Origin: Massilia aurea
Lineage (GTDB): Bacteria; Pseudomonadota; Gammaproteobacteria; Burkholderiales; Burkholderiaceae_D
NCBI RefSeq assembly: GCF_014200505.1
Contig: NZ_JACHBX010000001.1
Location: 1,302,001 to 1,366,000 of the forward strand
Reading direction: 5' to 3'
Length of the DNA stretch: 64,000 bases
The notes below the pieces were generated by a model. That model ran no database searches. It had not been told where the DNA came from and saw only the letters and a program-made list of their open reading frames with translations. Each line of letters starts with the position of its first letter. The stretch's first letter is position 1. The position numbers and the translations under genes are program-made. This document shows positions 36,539 to 45,903 of this stretch, one piece after another.

Positions 36539-37437
36539 TTGGCGACCGGCGCCGGCGCTTTTTCGAGCGCTGGCGCCGGTGCCGGTGTCAACGGCGGCGC
36601 CACCGACGTCCGGCGCGGCGGAGTCGCCACCGCGTCCTGTTTTGCCCCTGGCGCTTCACGGTCGCGGATTCGGTACCACGCAAAACCCAGTAATTCGTAG
36701 GTCGCGTACCACGAGCGCCGCATGCCTTCCGCGCTCGGCAGCCACGCATCGAACCCGTAGTACGGGCTATAGACGAACATCGTTGGCGCCTCGATCACAT
36801 CGAGCCCTTCGCGCTCGAACACATTGCGTGCACGGTGCATGTGCATCGCATCGGTCACCAGCAAAATCCGTTTGACGCCTGCCGGGCGCAGCAGCACATT
36901 GCTGTAGATGGCATTCTCGCCCGTGTCGCGCGAGCGCCGTTCGATCCACTTGACCGGCACCCCGAAATCCTCGCGCAGCGCCCTGGCCATCGCGTCGGCC
37001 TTGGTATATGCCATGTCGATCGTGGCCGGGTCGGCACCGCTGCCGCCATTGCCGCCGGTGACCAGGATTGGCAGGCCGGTGCGCCGCTGCAGGTGCGCGC
37101 CGTAGCGCAGCCGCGCCAGCGCGGTATGGTCGGGAATGTCGCGGTTGTCGTATTCGCCTGCGCTGCTCAACCGCCCCGCCGCCAGCACGACGATGGCCTG
37201 GGCGCCGGCACTTTCGGGCCGCGCGAGCGGCCTGGTCATCTTTTCCAGCGGCCCGACCAGGAAGCTCGATCCGGCATTGCTCGACATGAAGGTCAGCAGG
37301 GCCAGCCCGGTGCCGGCGACGATGCGCCCGGCTCTGGGCCGAAAACGCCAGAGCAATAAACCCAGCGCGATGATCAGGAACAGGCTGGTGGGAGGCAGGA
37401 AGAGATTGCGGGGAAGGGCGTTGATTAGGTCGAGCAA
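36535..37437 (-). CDS. YdcF/ElyC-family (DUF218) membrane protein
   Basis: A 300-residue protein with two N-terminal hydrophobic helices (about 14-29, 37-56) and a DUF218 domain. The domain shows [10 protein letters not shown] (about 84-93), [37 protein letters not shown] and [12 protein letters not shown], the conserved order of the ElyC/SanA/YdcF group. E. coli ElyC influences peptidoglycan and undecaprenyl-phosphate metabolism at the inner membrane. The C-terminal tail (about 262-300) is Ala/Pro-rich and unrelated to the domain. It may be transcribed on its own. The exact biochemical activity is unknown for the family. Confidence 0.82.
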   Translation of the reverse strand: MLDLINALPRNLFLPPTSLFLIIALGLLLWRFRPRAGRIVAGTGLALLTFMSSNAGSSFLVGPLEKMTRPLARPESAGAQAIVVLAAGRLSSAGEYDNRDIPDHTALARLRYGAHLQRRTGLPILVTGGNGGSGADPATIDMAYTKADAMARALREDFGVPVKWIERRSRDTGENAIYSNVLLRPAGVKRILLVTDAMHMHRARNVFEREGLDVIEAPTMFVYSPYYGFDAWLPSAEGMRRSWYATYELLGFAWYRIRDREAPGAKQDAVATPPRRTSVAPPLTPAPAPALEKAPAPVAN

Positions 37438-37518
37438 AATGGAAGGCGATCGGGCCGCTGTAGTAACAATGACATCGACAGTAGACCGTAACTTGTGCAG
37501 TGCGTCAAGTTTGCGGCG

Positions 37519-37758
37519 TCAGGCGCGATACCCGGCATTGATTGCGTACAGGAGCAGGGGAACCGCAGCGAAGGCCAGCAGCATGGGCAGCATACCCATC
37601 AAGATGCGGCTGCGGCTCATCAGTGGATACTGATGCCGGCGGTGTCGGTAGGAACGGTAACCGACATATGCAGCCACCGGCGGCAGGATGGCCAGCGGCG
37701 TGACGAGCCAGAAGATCAGCGCCGCCAGCAGGATCAAAAACAGGGTTTGCAGTTTCAT
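37519..37758 (-). CDS. Small membrane protein with two helices
   Basis: A 79-residue protein: a first hydrophobic helix (about 4-33), a basic loop RSYRHRRHQYPLMSRSR (about 39-55), and a second helix (about 56-75). The basic loop suggests a hairpin with the loop in the cytoplasm. No family is recognised. The start at 37758 is the first ATG that gives a plausible membrane protein; the upstream part of the frame overlaps the receiver-TPR gene. It lies 53 bases downstream of that gene on the same strand and could be its operon partner. Confidence 0.55.
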   Translation of the reverse strand: MKLQTLFLILLAALIFWLVTPLAILPPVAAYVGYRSYRHRRHQYPLMSRSRILMGMLPMLLAFAAVPLLLYAINAGYRA

Positions 37759-37811
37759 GGTGTCGGGTTTCGTGGCTGGTCGTGGTGGCGCGCGGATCGG
37801 GGTGACCTCGA

Positions 37812-39443
37812 TCAGGTGGCCGCGATCCCGTACTTGCGCCGCGCCGCCTGGTATTCCTCGGTCAGCGTCGCCAGCCGTGGATGCTGCGCATCCTGGGCAC
37901 GGATGCCGTCCAGCAGCCCGGCGGCGGTCTGGCCCAGCGGATGATCCCAACCCAGCTCGTTGATCTGGCGAAGAATGCCGCCGGCGGTGGCGGCCATCAC
38001 TTGCAGGTTGCGCGGTGCAAGGTGCAGCGCTTCGCGCAGCGTCTGGACCGCGCCGCGCACGTCGCCCATATTGCGTTTTTCGTCGGCCACGCCCAGCAGG
38101 ATCTGCGCCTGGGCCTTGAGCTGCTGGTCCATGTGGTCCAGCAGGTCGGTGCGGCCGGCATTCACGAAGACGGTCATTGCCTGGTCGGGCGAGACCCCGC
38201 TGCTGGCGTCGTTCACCACGGTCAGCATCACGCCGGCGGCTTGCTCGTCGAGCCGGTGCGCCAGGCAGGCGCGTGCCAGTTCGAGTTTCAGGCCGGAGGA
38301 CAGTGCATTGTTGGCGCGCACCGCCGACACGGCGTTCTGCAGGCCAGCCACGGCGGCGCCGCTGTTGCCGGTCTTGTCGTGCAGGAGCGCGTTGGCATAG
38401 GCGTGGCAGGCATCGTAGCCCGGGGCCGCGCGCAGCGTGCGTTCGAGGTCGCGGATCGCGCCGCTGGCCTGCAGCAGGTCGCCGCGCGCCACCAGCGTCT
38501 TGACCAGGCTGATGTGGTCTTCGGGATCGCGAAACGCCGAGTAGCGCGCCTTGCCCACGACCTGGCGGAACGACGTTTCGGCCACGGCCATGTCGCCGGT
38601 GGCCAGTGCGAGCTCACCCAGCTTGCGCAGGCGCCCCACGACGTGCGGCGAGATGGCCACCGCATCGGCCAGCACGCTCTGGGCCAGTGCCGGCTCGCCG
38701 TCCGCTTCGAGGCAGCGTGCGAGCAGGTCGTAGCCGGCCATCAGGCGCGGGTTGGTCGCCAGCAGTTCTTCGAGGATCGCGCGCGCGTCATCACCCTGGC
38801 CCAGCGCGAGCAGCGTGCGCGCCAGGCCCAGCGCCGCCCAGCCCAGCGGGCGTTCGGCCAGCACGTCGCGGTAGACGGCGGCGGCCTCGGCATGTTCGCC
38901 CAGCGTCGTGTGCAGTTCGGCGCGTACGCGCGCGAGGTCGGCCGCGAAGCGCGGCTGCGCCTGGGCGCCATTGGCGCACGCGAGGATCGCCTCGCGCAGC
39001 CGGCCTTGCGCCGCCAGTTGCCAGGCCGGGAGCAGGGCGCCACGCCGATCGAGCGCGCGCTTTATGCGCGTGCTGATCAACTCCACCGTGAATGGCTTGA
39101 GCAGGTAATCGGTGGGGGCCAGTTCGGCCGCGCTCACGACTTTATCGCGCTCGGCCTCGGAGGTGAGCATGATGAAAATGGTCGAGGGCGTAATCAGGCG
39201 ATGCTGGCGCAGGTCTTCGAGCAGTTGCTGGCCGTCCTGACCTTCGCCGGCGCCGCTGGCCAGGTCGTATTCGCACAGGATGATGTCGAACGCGCGCTGC
39301 TGCAGCTGGCGGATCGCCGTGTTGGCATTGACCGCGTGTTCGATCTTCGTGATGCCGGCCAGGCCCAGCATGTTTTGCAGGCTGGTGCGCATGCCCGGAT
39401 TGGGATCGACCACCAGCACCGCCAGGTTCGCGTTTTCTTGCAT
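37812..39443 (-). CDS. Response-regulator receiver domain fused to TPR repeats
   Basis: A 543-residue protein without signal peptide. Residues 8-130 form a CheY-like receiver: Asp13 (VVDPN), the phospho-acceptor Asp60 (CEYDLASG), Thr94 (MLTSE) and Lys116 (LLKPF) are all in place. An acidic loop GAGEGQDG follows the phosphosite. From about 138 to 530 there are helical TPR-type repeats with no DNA-binding or enzymatic output domain. No histidine kinase is nearby. The architecture recalls receiver-TPR adaptor proteins found in Burkholderiales and Pseudomonas, whose partners are mostly unknown. The ATG at 39443 gives MQENANLAVLVVD, the natural receiver start. Confidence 0.85.
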   Translation of the reverse strand: MQENANLAVLVVDPNPGMRTSLQNMLGLAGITKIEHAVNANTAIRQLQQRAFDIILCEYDLASGAGEGQDGQQLLEDLRQHRLITPSTIFIMLTSEAERDKVVSAAELAPTDYLLKPFTVELISTRIKRALDRRGALLPAWQLAAQGRLREAILACANGAQAQPRFAADLARVRAELHTTLGEHAEAAAVYRDVLAERPLGWAALGLARTLLALGQGDDARAILEELLATNPRLMAGYDLLARCLEADGEPALAQSVLADAVAISPHVVGRLRKLGELALATGDMAVAETSFRQVVGKARYSAFRDPEDHISLVKTLVARGDLLQASGAIRDLERTLRAAPGYDACHAYANALLHDKTGNSGAAVAGLQNAVSAVRANNALSSGLKLELARACLAHRLDEQAAGVMLTVVNDASSGVSPDQAMTVFVNAGRTDLLDHMDQQLKAQAQILLGVADEKRNMGDVRGAVQTLREALHLAPRNLQVMAATAGGILRQINELGWDHPLGQTAAGLLDGIRAQDAQHPRLATLTEEYQAARRKYGIAAT

Positions 39444-39608
39444 CGTCGCTCTCGTCTGCTCTGGCCGCGTACGCCGGACGGCGCACATCGCAAGATTGTC
39501 CACCGTTAAGATACCGGCAAGTGCCGAATCGATCAAGGAAACCGACTCGCTGCGTGCGCGGGGTGCCTGCCGGTCGTCGATGGCGGCCCGGCCAGAGGGG
39601 GGAGGCTG

Positions 39609-39614
39609 TATAAT
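39609..39614 (+). promoter_or_regulatory. Candidate -10 box of purL
   Basis: A perfect TATAAT lies 54 bases before the purL ATG. The -35 region 17 bases upstream (GCCCGG area) is GC-rich and poor, which could mean activator dependence or a weak promoter. I do not see a PurR-type operator that I can support. Confidence 0.45.
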
Positions 39615-39668
39615 ACCGGCCTATCTTCCACCCTAGCAGCGACGCTGCATCAACCGACTGTCCAAGCC

Positions 39669-42600
39669 ATGTTGATTCTGCCGGGTTCCAATGCCCTGTC
39701 CGCCTTCCGTAGCCAACGCCTCCTGAGCCAACTGCAAGCTGTCGCCCCGTCGATCGCCGCCGTCCAGGGCCGTTTCTACCATTTCATCGACACCAGCGCG
39801 CCACTGTCCATCGACGATACGTCGCGCCTGTCGGCCATGCTCACCTATGGCGAGCCTGCGCCGGAGACCCTGTACGAAGGCGTGACCGAAGCATTCTTCG
39901 TCATCCCGCGCCTGGGCACCATTTCACCATGGGCCTCGAAAGCGACCGATATCGCGCGCAACTGCGGCATGGGCCATGTCCACCGTATCGAGCGCGGCAT
40001 CGGCTACACCGTCGTGCTCAAGACCGGCATCCTTGGCAGCAGCTTCGGCGCGCCCAAGAAACTGGCGGACGACGAGCTGCAGGCGGTCATCGGCCTGCTG
40101 CACGACCGCATGACCGATACCGTCCTGCGCAACGCCGACGACGCGCAGCACCTGTTCAATGAACTCGAAGGCAAGCAGCTCGAGAGCATCGACGTGCTGG
40201 GTCTTGGCCGCACTGCACTGGTGCGCGCCAACACCGAACTCGGTCTGGCGATGTCGGACGACGAAGTCGATTACCTGAACGACGCCTTCACGAAGGCGCA
40301 GCGCAACCCGACCGACGTCGAGCTGATGATGTTCGCCCAGGCGAACTCGGAGCACTGCCGCCACAAGATCTTCAATGCCGACTGGGTCATCGACGGCGAG
40401 AAGCAAAGCATCTCGCTGTTCGGCATGATCAAGAACACACACCAGCTGAACCCGCGCGGCACGGTCGTCGCCTACAGCGACAACTCGTCGATCATCGAAG
40501 GCGCCACCGTCACCCGGTTCTTCCCGCGCGACGGCGAAGAGTACGGTCCGTCGACAGAGCTCGTGCACACCCTGATGAAGGTCGAAACGCACAATCACCC
40601 GACCGCGATCTCGCCATTCCCGGGCGCCTCGACCGGCGCCGGCGGCGAAATTCGCGACGAAGGCGCAACGGGCCGCGGCGCCAAGCCGAAAGCGGGCCTG
40701 GCCGGCTTCACGGTCTCGAACCTGGTGATTCCCGATGCCGTGCGGCCGTGGGAAAACGCGTCGGATGTGACGAGCCAGATGCGCTCGGATGCCCTGTACG
40801 GCAAGCCGGAACGCATCGCCTCGCCACTGCAGATCATGATCGAAGGCCCGATCGGCGGCGCCGCATTCAGTAATGAATTCGGCCGCCCGGTCCTGGGCGG
40901 TTACTTCCGTACCTATGAACAGAACGTCGGCGCAGCCGGCGCGGTCTACGGCTATCACAAGCCGATCATGATCGCCGGCGGCATCGGCAGCATCTCGGCT
41001 GCGCACACGCACAAAGATGAAATCCCGGTCGGCAGCCTGCTGATCCAGCTGGGCGGCCCCGGCATGCGCATCGGCATGGGCGGCAGCGCCGCATCGTCGA
41101 TGGCCACCGGCACCAACACGGCCGACCTGGACTTCGACTCGGTCCAGCGCGGCAATCCGGAGATGGAACGCCGCGCACAGGAAGTCATCAACGGCTGCTG
41201 GCAGCTGGGCGCGCACAATCCGATCATCTCGATCCACGACGTGGGCGCGGGCGGCTTGTCGAATGCGTTCCCTGAAATCGTCAACGATGCCAAGCGTGGC
41301 GCGATCTTCAATCTGCGCAAGGTGCCGCTCGAAGAAAGCGGCCTGGCGCCGAAAGAAATCTGGTCGAACGAATCGCAGGAGCGCTACGTGCTGGCCATCG
41401 CACCCGAGAGCCTGGCGAAGTTCGCCGCGCTGTGCGAGCGTGAGCGCTGCCCGTTTGCCGTCGTCGGCACCGCGACCGAAGAGCGTCAGCTGCGCCTGAT
41501 CGACGAGGAGCAGGCTGGTGGCCCGAATGCGTCACCGGTCGACATGCCGATGGACGTCCTGCTCGGCAAGCCGCCGAAGATGACGCGTGACGTGCAGCAT
41601 GTGCAGAACACGTTCCCGCCAGTGGACCTGACGGGCATCGAGCTGGTGGAAGCGGCGCGGCGCGTGCTGCAGAATCCCACCGTGGGCGACAAATCGTTCC
41701 TGATCACGATCGGCGACCGCACGGTCGGCGGCATGACGGTGCGCGACCAGATGGTCGGCCCATGGCAGGTACCGGTGGCCGATTGCGCCGTCACCGCAAT
41801 GGCGTACGACGGCTTCCTCGGCGAAGCGATGGCGATGGGCGAGCGCACGCCGCTGGCCGTCATCGACGCTGCCGCATCGGGCCGGATGGCCGTGGCCGAG
41901 TCGATCATGAACATCGCGGCCGCCGCGATCAACGACATCTCGGACATCAAGCTGTCGGCCAACTGGATGGCGGCCTGCGGCCAGCCGGGCCAGGACGCCG
42001 CACTGTTCGACACCGTGAAAGCGGTCGGCATGGAACTGTGCCCGGCGCTGGGCGTGTCGATCCCGGTCGGCAAGGATTCGCTGTCGATGCGCACGACCTG
42101 GAACGACGACGGTGCCGCCAAGGCCGTGATCTCGCCGGTGTCGCTGATCGTCTCGGCGTTCGCGCCGGTTGCCGATATCCGCCGCTCGCTCACGCCGCAA
42201 CTGCGGACGGACGCGGGCGAGACAGCGCTGATCCTGGTTGACCTGGGCCGTGGCAAGAACCGCCTGGGCGCATCGATCCTGGCGCAAGTCACGCAGCAAC
42301 TGGGTGACTCGGTGCCGGACGTCGATTCGCCGGACGACCTGAAAGCGCTGTTCGGCGCGATCCAGGCGCTGAACAAGGACGGCAAGCTGCTGGCTTACCA
42401 TGACCGTTCGGACGGCGGCCTGTTCGCGACGCTGGCCGAGATGGCCTTCGCTGGCCGCACCGGCGTGTCGGTCAACCTCGACATCCTGACGATGGAGAGC
42501 GGGCATGGCGCCGACTGGGGCGATGCCAAGAACTGGACCGGCCAGGTGGCCGAGCGCCGCAACGAAATGACGCTGCGCGCGTTGTTCAGCGAAGAACTGG

Positions 42601-43700
42601 GCGCCGTATTCCAGGTGCGTGTGGACGACAAGACGGCCGTCATGAACGTGCTGCGCGAAGCGAACCTGGGCGCCTGCAGCCATATCATCGGCAAGCTCAA
42701 TGACCGCGGTGCCATCGAATTCACGCGCGACGCGAAAGTCATCTACAACGAAAAGCGCAGCAGCCTGCACCGCCTGTGGAGTGAGACCAGCTGGCGCATT
42801 GCGCGCCTGCGCGACAATCCGGAATGCGCGGACGCGGAATACGACCGCCTGCTGGACGAGCACGATATCGGCATGACGCCGAAGATCAGCTTCAACCTGG
42901 ACGAGGATATCGCTGCACCGTTCATCGCGACCGGCAAGCGTCCGCGCGTGGCGATCCTGCGCGAGCAGGGCGTCAATTCGCACATCGAGACGGCGTGGGT
43001 CATGCACCAGGCGGGCTTCGCAGCCTTCGACGTGCACATGAGCGACCTGATTGCCGGCCGCGCCAAGCTGGACGACTTCCATGGCGTGATCGCCGTGGGC
43101 GGCTTCTCGTATGGCGACGTGCTGGGCGCCGGTGAAGGCTGGGCCAAGACCATCCTGTTCAACCCGCAGCTCTCGGACCAGTTCGCCCGCTTCTTCGCGC
43201 GCCAGGACACCTTCGGCCTGGGCGTCTGCAACGGCTGCCAGATGATGAGCAACCTGAAGTCGATCATCCCGGGTGCACAGGCATGGCCGAAGTTCACGCG
43301 CAACAAGTCGGAGCAATTCGAAGCGCGCTTCGGCATGGTCGAAGTGCTGGACTCGCCATCGATCTTCTTCCAGGGCATGGCCGGTACGCACGCGCCAATC
43401 GCCATCGCGCACGGCGAAGGCTTCGCCGACTTCTCGCTGACGGGCGACTACGACGCCTCGATCAAGGCGATGCGCTTCGTCGACAACCGTGGCCAGGCCA
43501 CCGAAACGTACCCGTTCAACCCGAACGGCTCGCCGGGCGGGCTGACGTCGGTGACGACGGCCGACGGTCGCTTCACAGTCCTGATGCCGCACGCCGAACG
43601 CGTGTTCCGCGCCTCGGTGCATTCGTGGGCTCCAGAATCCTGGGGCGACGAGTCGCCATGGATGCGAATGTTCCGCAACGCGCGCAAGTGGGTTGGCTGA
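39669..43700 (+). CDS. purL: Phosphoribosylformylglycinamidine synthase (large PurL)
   Basis: A 1343-residue single-chain FGAM synthase, step four of purine synthesis. The N-terminal domain starts [14 protein letters not shown]. The linker and two ATP-binding AIRS-like halves follow, with the motifs [33 protein letters not shown] [12 protein letters not shown] and the [15 protein letters not shown] block. The C-terminal glutaminase has Cys1187 in [10 protein letters not shown] and the His-Glu pair in AHGEGFADF. Length matches E. coli PurL (1295) with small insertions. It is transcribed alone with a strong terminator. Confidence 0.97.
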   Translation: MLILPGSNALSAFRSQRLLSQLQAVAPSIAAVQGRFYHFIDTSAPLSIDDTSRLSAMLTYGEPAPETLYEGVTEAFFVIPRLGTISPWASKATDIARNCGMGHVHRIERGIGYTVVLKTGILGSSFGAPKKLADDELQAVIGLLHDRMTDTVLRNADDAQHLFNELEGKQLESIDVLGLGRTALVRANTELGLAMSDDEVDYLNDAFTKAQRNPTDVELMMFAQANSEHCRHKIFNADWVIDGEKQSISLFGMIKNTHQLNPRGTVVAYSDNSSIIEGATVTRFFPRDGEEYGPSTELVHTLMKVETHNHPTAISPFPGASTGAGGEIRDEGATGRGAKPKAGLAGFTVSNLVIPDAVRPWENASDVTSQMRSDALYGKPERIASPLQIMIEGPIGGAAFSNEFGRPVLGGYFRTYEQNVGAAGAVYGYHKPIMIAGGIGSISAAHTHKDEIPVGSLLIQLGGPGMRIGMGGSAASSMATGTNTADLDFDSVQRGNPEMERRAQEVINGCWQLGAHNPIISIHDVGAGGLSNAFPEIVNDAKRGAIFNLRKVPLEESGLAPKEIWSNESQERYVLAIAPESLAKFAALCERERCPFAVVGTATEERQLRLIDEEQAGGPNASPVDMPMDVLLGKPPKMTRDVQHVQNTFPPVDLTGIELVEAARRVLQNPTVGDKSFLITIGDRTVGGMTVRDQMVGPWQVPVADCAVTAMAYDGFLGEAMAMGERTPLAVIDAAASGRMAVAESIMNIAAAAINDISDIKLSANWMAACGQPGQDAALFDTVKAVGMELCPALGVSIPVGKDSLSMRTTWNDDGAAKAVISPVSLIVSAFAPVADIRRSLTPQLRTDAGETALILVDLGRGKNRLGASILAQVTQQLGDSVPDVDSPDDLKALFGAIQALNKDGKLLAYHDRSDGGLFATLAEMAFAGRTGVSVNLDILTMESGHGADWGDAKNWTGQVAERRNEMTLRALFSEELGAVFQVRVDDKTAVMNVLREANLGACSHIIGKLNDRGAIEFTRDAKVIYNEKRSSLHRLWSETSWRIARLRDNPECADAEYDRLLDEHDIGMTPKISFNLDEDIAAPFIATGKRPRVAILREQGVNSHIETAWVMHQAGFAAFDVHMSDLIAGRAKLDDFHGVIAVGGFSYGDVLGAGEGWAKTILFNPQLSDQFARFFARQDTFGLGVCNGCQMMSNLKSIIPGAQAWPKFTRNKSEQFEARFGMVEVLDSPSIFFQGMAGTHAPIAIAHGEGFADFSLTGDYDASIKAMRFVDNRGQATETYPFNPNGSPGGLTSVTTADGRFTVLMPHAERVFRASVHSWAPESWGDESPWMRMFRNARKWVG

Positions 43701-43718
43701 TCGGTTGACTGATGTGAA

Positions 43719-43746
43719 AAACGCCTCTTCGGAGGCGTTTGTTTTT
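43719..43746 (+). terminator. Intrinsic terminator after purL
   Basis: A perfect 9-bp stem AAACGCCTC/GAGGCGTTT closed by a UUCG tetraloop and followed by GTTTTT, 18 bases after the purL stop. Confidence 0.93.
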
Positions 43747-43763
43747 GGTACTGTGGCACAGCC

Positions 43764-43794
43764 GGGGTCAGGTCTGACATTCGGACATGACCCC
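43764..43794. repeat. REP-like hairpin
   Basis: Arms GGGGTCAGGTCTGA and the complement of GGGGTCATGTCCGA (14 bases, two mismatches) enclose a 3-base loop. The GGGTCA/TGACCC ends are shared with the doublet at 6183-6344, suggesting one REP superfamily. It lies directly after the purL terminator. Confidence 0.7.
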
Positions 43795-43798
43795 AGCC

Positions 43799-43898
43799 GT
43801 AGGGTGGACGGCTACGCCGTCCACGCGTCCAACGAACCTCGCCGCGCCACGACATCACGCCCGTTTGAACGCGTGGGCGGCATAGCCGCCCACCCTAC
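43799..43898. repeat. 100-bp palindromic element with GTAGGGTGG ends
   Basis: The outermost 30 bases are inverted repeats: GTAGGGTGGACGGC... on the left and the complement of GTAGGGTGGGCGGC... on the right, with about three mismatches, both including the ACGCGT at the inner end. Each arm also contains its own hairpin (GTGGACGGC/GCCGTCCAC; GTGGGCGGC/GCCGCCCAC). The middle 40 bases are unrelated. This is the structure of a MITE or a bacterial interspersed mosaic-like repeat, with no coding capacity. Its right end supplies the stop codon of the GNAT gene. Confidence 0.8.
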
Positions 43899-44329
43899 GG
43901 GCCGTCGAGAACGAAGACGCTGTCGTCAGCGCTCGATGATGCGAGCCGCCATCCCAGTCGCGTATAGAATTGCGCGGCTCTGGTGTGCGTCCCGGTGCTG
44001 AGTGTCACCCGCCTGAACCCCAGCGAGAACAGCCAGTCCGTTGCCAGCGAAAGCAGCTGCTTGCCGAGCCCTTGACCTTCGAAGCGGGGATCGACGAACA
44101 GCGCCCAGATCGACCCGTCGATCCGGTTGGCATAGCTGAACGCGACAATCTCGCCATCGACCAGCGCCACCCAGCCGCGCCCATCCTTTTCCAGAAAATC
44201 GGCATACATCTGCGGCGTGATCCGCGGCGGGTCGCGCAGGCGATTTTCGTTCACGGACAGCCGGATGCGCGACATCGCCGGGATGTCATGCACACTGGCC
44301 TGACGAAAGGTCGGGTGCGACTCCGTCAT
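43895..44329 (-). CDS. GNAT-family N-acetyltransferase
   Basis: A 144-residue protein of the GNAT fold. The acetyl-CoA site is the loop FEGQGLGKQLL (R/Q-x-x-G-x-G/A) with the preceding strand IWALFVDP; the C-terminal part YTRLGWRLA is the family's last strand. The substrate is unknown. The ATG at 44329 overlaps the stop of the upstream membrane-protein gene (ATGA), so the two are coupled. The stop TAG lies inside the right end of the palindromic repeat at 43799-43898, so the last codons may have been altered by that element. Confidence 0.85.
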   Translation of the reverse strand: MTESHPTFRQASVHDIPAMSRIRLSVNENRLRDPPRITPQMYADFLEKDGRGWVALVDGEIVAFSYANRIDGSIWALFVDPRFEGQGLGKQLLSLATDWLFSLGFRRVTLSTGTHTRAAQFYTRLGWRLASSSADDSVFVLDGP

Positions 44330-44901
44330 AACGGGTGGAGCTTGCCCTGCGCTGCGGCTGCAAGCATCTTGCGCACGTCGGTATCGATGCGTGGCATGGG
44401 GACATGCTGCAGGACATACGATGCGAACGCCGGCTGGCCCGTCATCGTGCCGCCGATGCGCACCTTCTCGCCGGACGCCAGTGCCAACCAGTAGCCACCG
44501 GTCCACTGCGAAAATCCAACGCGGTCGACGTCCCGCCATGCAAAGCGCCCGTTCTTGCCGAAGATCCGGCCGTAGCCCATGCCGGTGTCGTCCATCGTGT
44601 GCCGTGCGAAGACGTAGTCCGCGACGAGCCACAAGCCCAGCAAGGCCGGGGCGAGCAAGAAAAGTGCGGGCCAGTCCATGGTTGCGGCATCCGGTCTGTA
44701 GACAAGGATCGACGTGATGACGCTGAACAGGATGGTGACCACCACGCCGATGACAAATACCTCGGGTGGTTGCGACAATGTCCCGGCAGCGGTTGCCGGC
44801 TGTGAGCGCAGTCGGGCGCGGTGCATCCAGCGCCTGAACAGCATCATGCTGACGAGCCAGAACACGATTTGAAACAGCAGGCCGTACCAGGAATAGGGCA
44901 T
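44326..44901 (-). CDS. Membrane protein with PH-like C-terminal domain
   Basis: A 191-residue protein with three hydrophobic segments (about 5-22, 48-66, 78-95). The C-terminal soluble part has the strand pattern GRIFGKNGRFAWRDVDRVGF and YWLALASGEKVRIGG, which resembles bacterial PH (bPH) domains; that assignment is by eye. No enzyme motif is seen. It is the first gene of a two-gene operon with the GNAT acetyltransferase. The start at 44901 is the first ATG and gives MPYSWYGLLF as a membrane-entering start. Confidence 0.6.
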   Translation of the reverse strand: MPYSWYGLLFQIVFWLVSMMLFRRWMHRARLRSQPATAAGTLSQPPEVFVIGVVVTILFSVITSILVYRPDAATMDWPALFLLAPALLGLWLVADYVFARHTMDDTGMGYGRIFGKNGRFAWRDVDRVGFSQWTGGYWLALASGEKVRIGGTMTGQPAFASYVLQHVPMPRIDTDVRKMLAAAAQGKLHPL

Positions 44902-44989
44902 GAGACGTCAGAGTGGAGGAAAGTCCATTAGCATATCAGACGAACAATATTGCAAAATGCACGCATCTTCACGTCCGCCAGCATCGGCA

Positions 44990-45019
44990 ATAAAAAAGCG
45001 CTCCCGAAGGAGCGCTTTT
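44990..45019 (-). terminator. Intrinsic terminator after the ppiC pair
   Basis: Reading leftward, an 11-bp perfect stem AAAAGCGCTCC/GGAGCGCTTTT with a 4-base TTCG loop is followed by TTATT. It lies 24 bases after the stop of the second PpiC-type gene. Confidence 0.9.
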
Positions 45020-45042
45020 CAACCGCAACCAGCCAGGGCTGA

Positions 45043-45819
45043 TTACTGCACTTTGGCTTTCTTGACCAGCGTCTCGCGATAGGCTGCCAGCTGACGCTGC
45101 TGCAGGCCTTCGGTGACTTGCTGCTTGACTTCTTCCAGCGCCGGCACCTTGGCTGCGCGCACGTCTTCCAGCTTGATGACGTGGTAACCGAACTGCGATT
45201 TCACAGGCGTTTCGGTGATGGCACCTTTTTGCAGGGCGACCATGGCTTTGGAGAACTCAGGCACGTAGGTGGCCGCGCTGGCCCAGCCCAGGTCGCCGCC
45301 GTTCTGCGCGCTGCCGTCTTTCGACTGCTTGGCCAGTTCATCGAACTTGCCGCCGGCTTTCAGCTTGGCGATGATGCCCTTGGCATCGGCTTCGGAGTCG
45401 ACCAGGATGTGACGTGCGTGGTATTCCTTGTCGCCGATCAGCGCTTTCTGCTTGTCGTACTCGGCTTTGACGTCGGCATCCTTGACCGGGTTCTTCTTGA
45501 CGTAGTCCGCCAGCATCGCGTTGATGATGATGCTTTGACGGGCGTTGTCGATGGCCGACTTGACGTCGGCGCGGGCGCCGATGTTCTGCTTGTCGGCTTC
45601 CTGGATCAATACTTCACGGCTGATCAGGTCTTTCTTGATCGCTTCGCGCAGGTCAGGGGAGTCCGCAGCGCGGCCCTGGGCCACGACCTGCTTGACCAGC
45701 TGGTCGACCCGAGCTTGCGGGATTGCCTTGCCATTGACGGTAGCGGCGTTCTGCGCGAGGGCAGGCACGGCAACGACTGCAATCATGGCGAACAACAGGC
45801 TGGCTGGCTTCAAAATCAT
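45043..45819 (-). CDS. Periplasmic parvulin-type peptidyl-prolyl isomerase (copy 2)
   Basis: A 258-residue exported isomerase. The signal peptide ends in VPALAQNA (about 15-22). The N-terminal helical SurA/PrsA-like part (23-120) is followed by the parvulin domain (about 130-225) with KEYHARHILV, NGGDLGWASAA and SQFGYHVIKLED. The C-terminal helix ends in LVKKAKVQ. It is about 50% identical by eye to the adjacent copy, clearly a tandem duplication. The start is the ATG at 45819 (MILKPASLL). The two genes are separated by 84 bases containing a GC-rich hairpin (45868-45892). Confidence 0.92.
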   Translation of the reverse strand: MILKPASLLFAMIAVVAVPALAQNAATVNGKAIPQARVDQLVKQVVAQGRAADSPDLREAIKKDLISREVLIQEADKQNIGARADVKSAIDNARQSIIINAMLADYVKKNPVKDADVKAEYDKQKALIGDKEYHARHILVDSEADAKGIIAKLKAGGKFDELAKQSKDGSAQNGGDLGWASAATYVPEFSKAMVALQKGAITETPVKSQFGYHVIKLEDVRAAKVPALEEVKQQVTEGLQQRQLAAYRETLVKKAKVQ

Positions 45820-45903
45820 CGTTGAGATCCTATATAAACTCGAAAAGTATCGCCGCAGGCGACGAATGCCGGCGTGCAAAGCGCGCGCCGGCGACAATAC
45901 ATC

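Noticed and set aside
45868..45892. GC-rich hairpin between the two ppiC-type genes as a terminator
   Set aside because: The 7-bp stem has no T-run on either strand, so it is more likely an mRNA structure or repeat-like remnant than a terminator.
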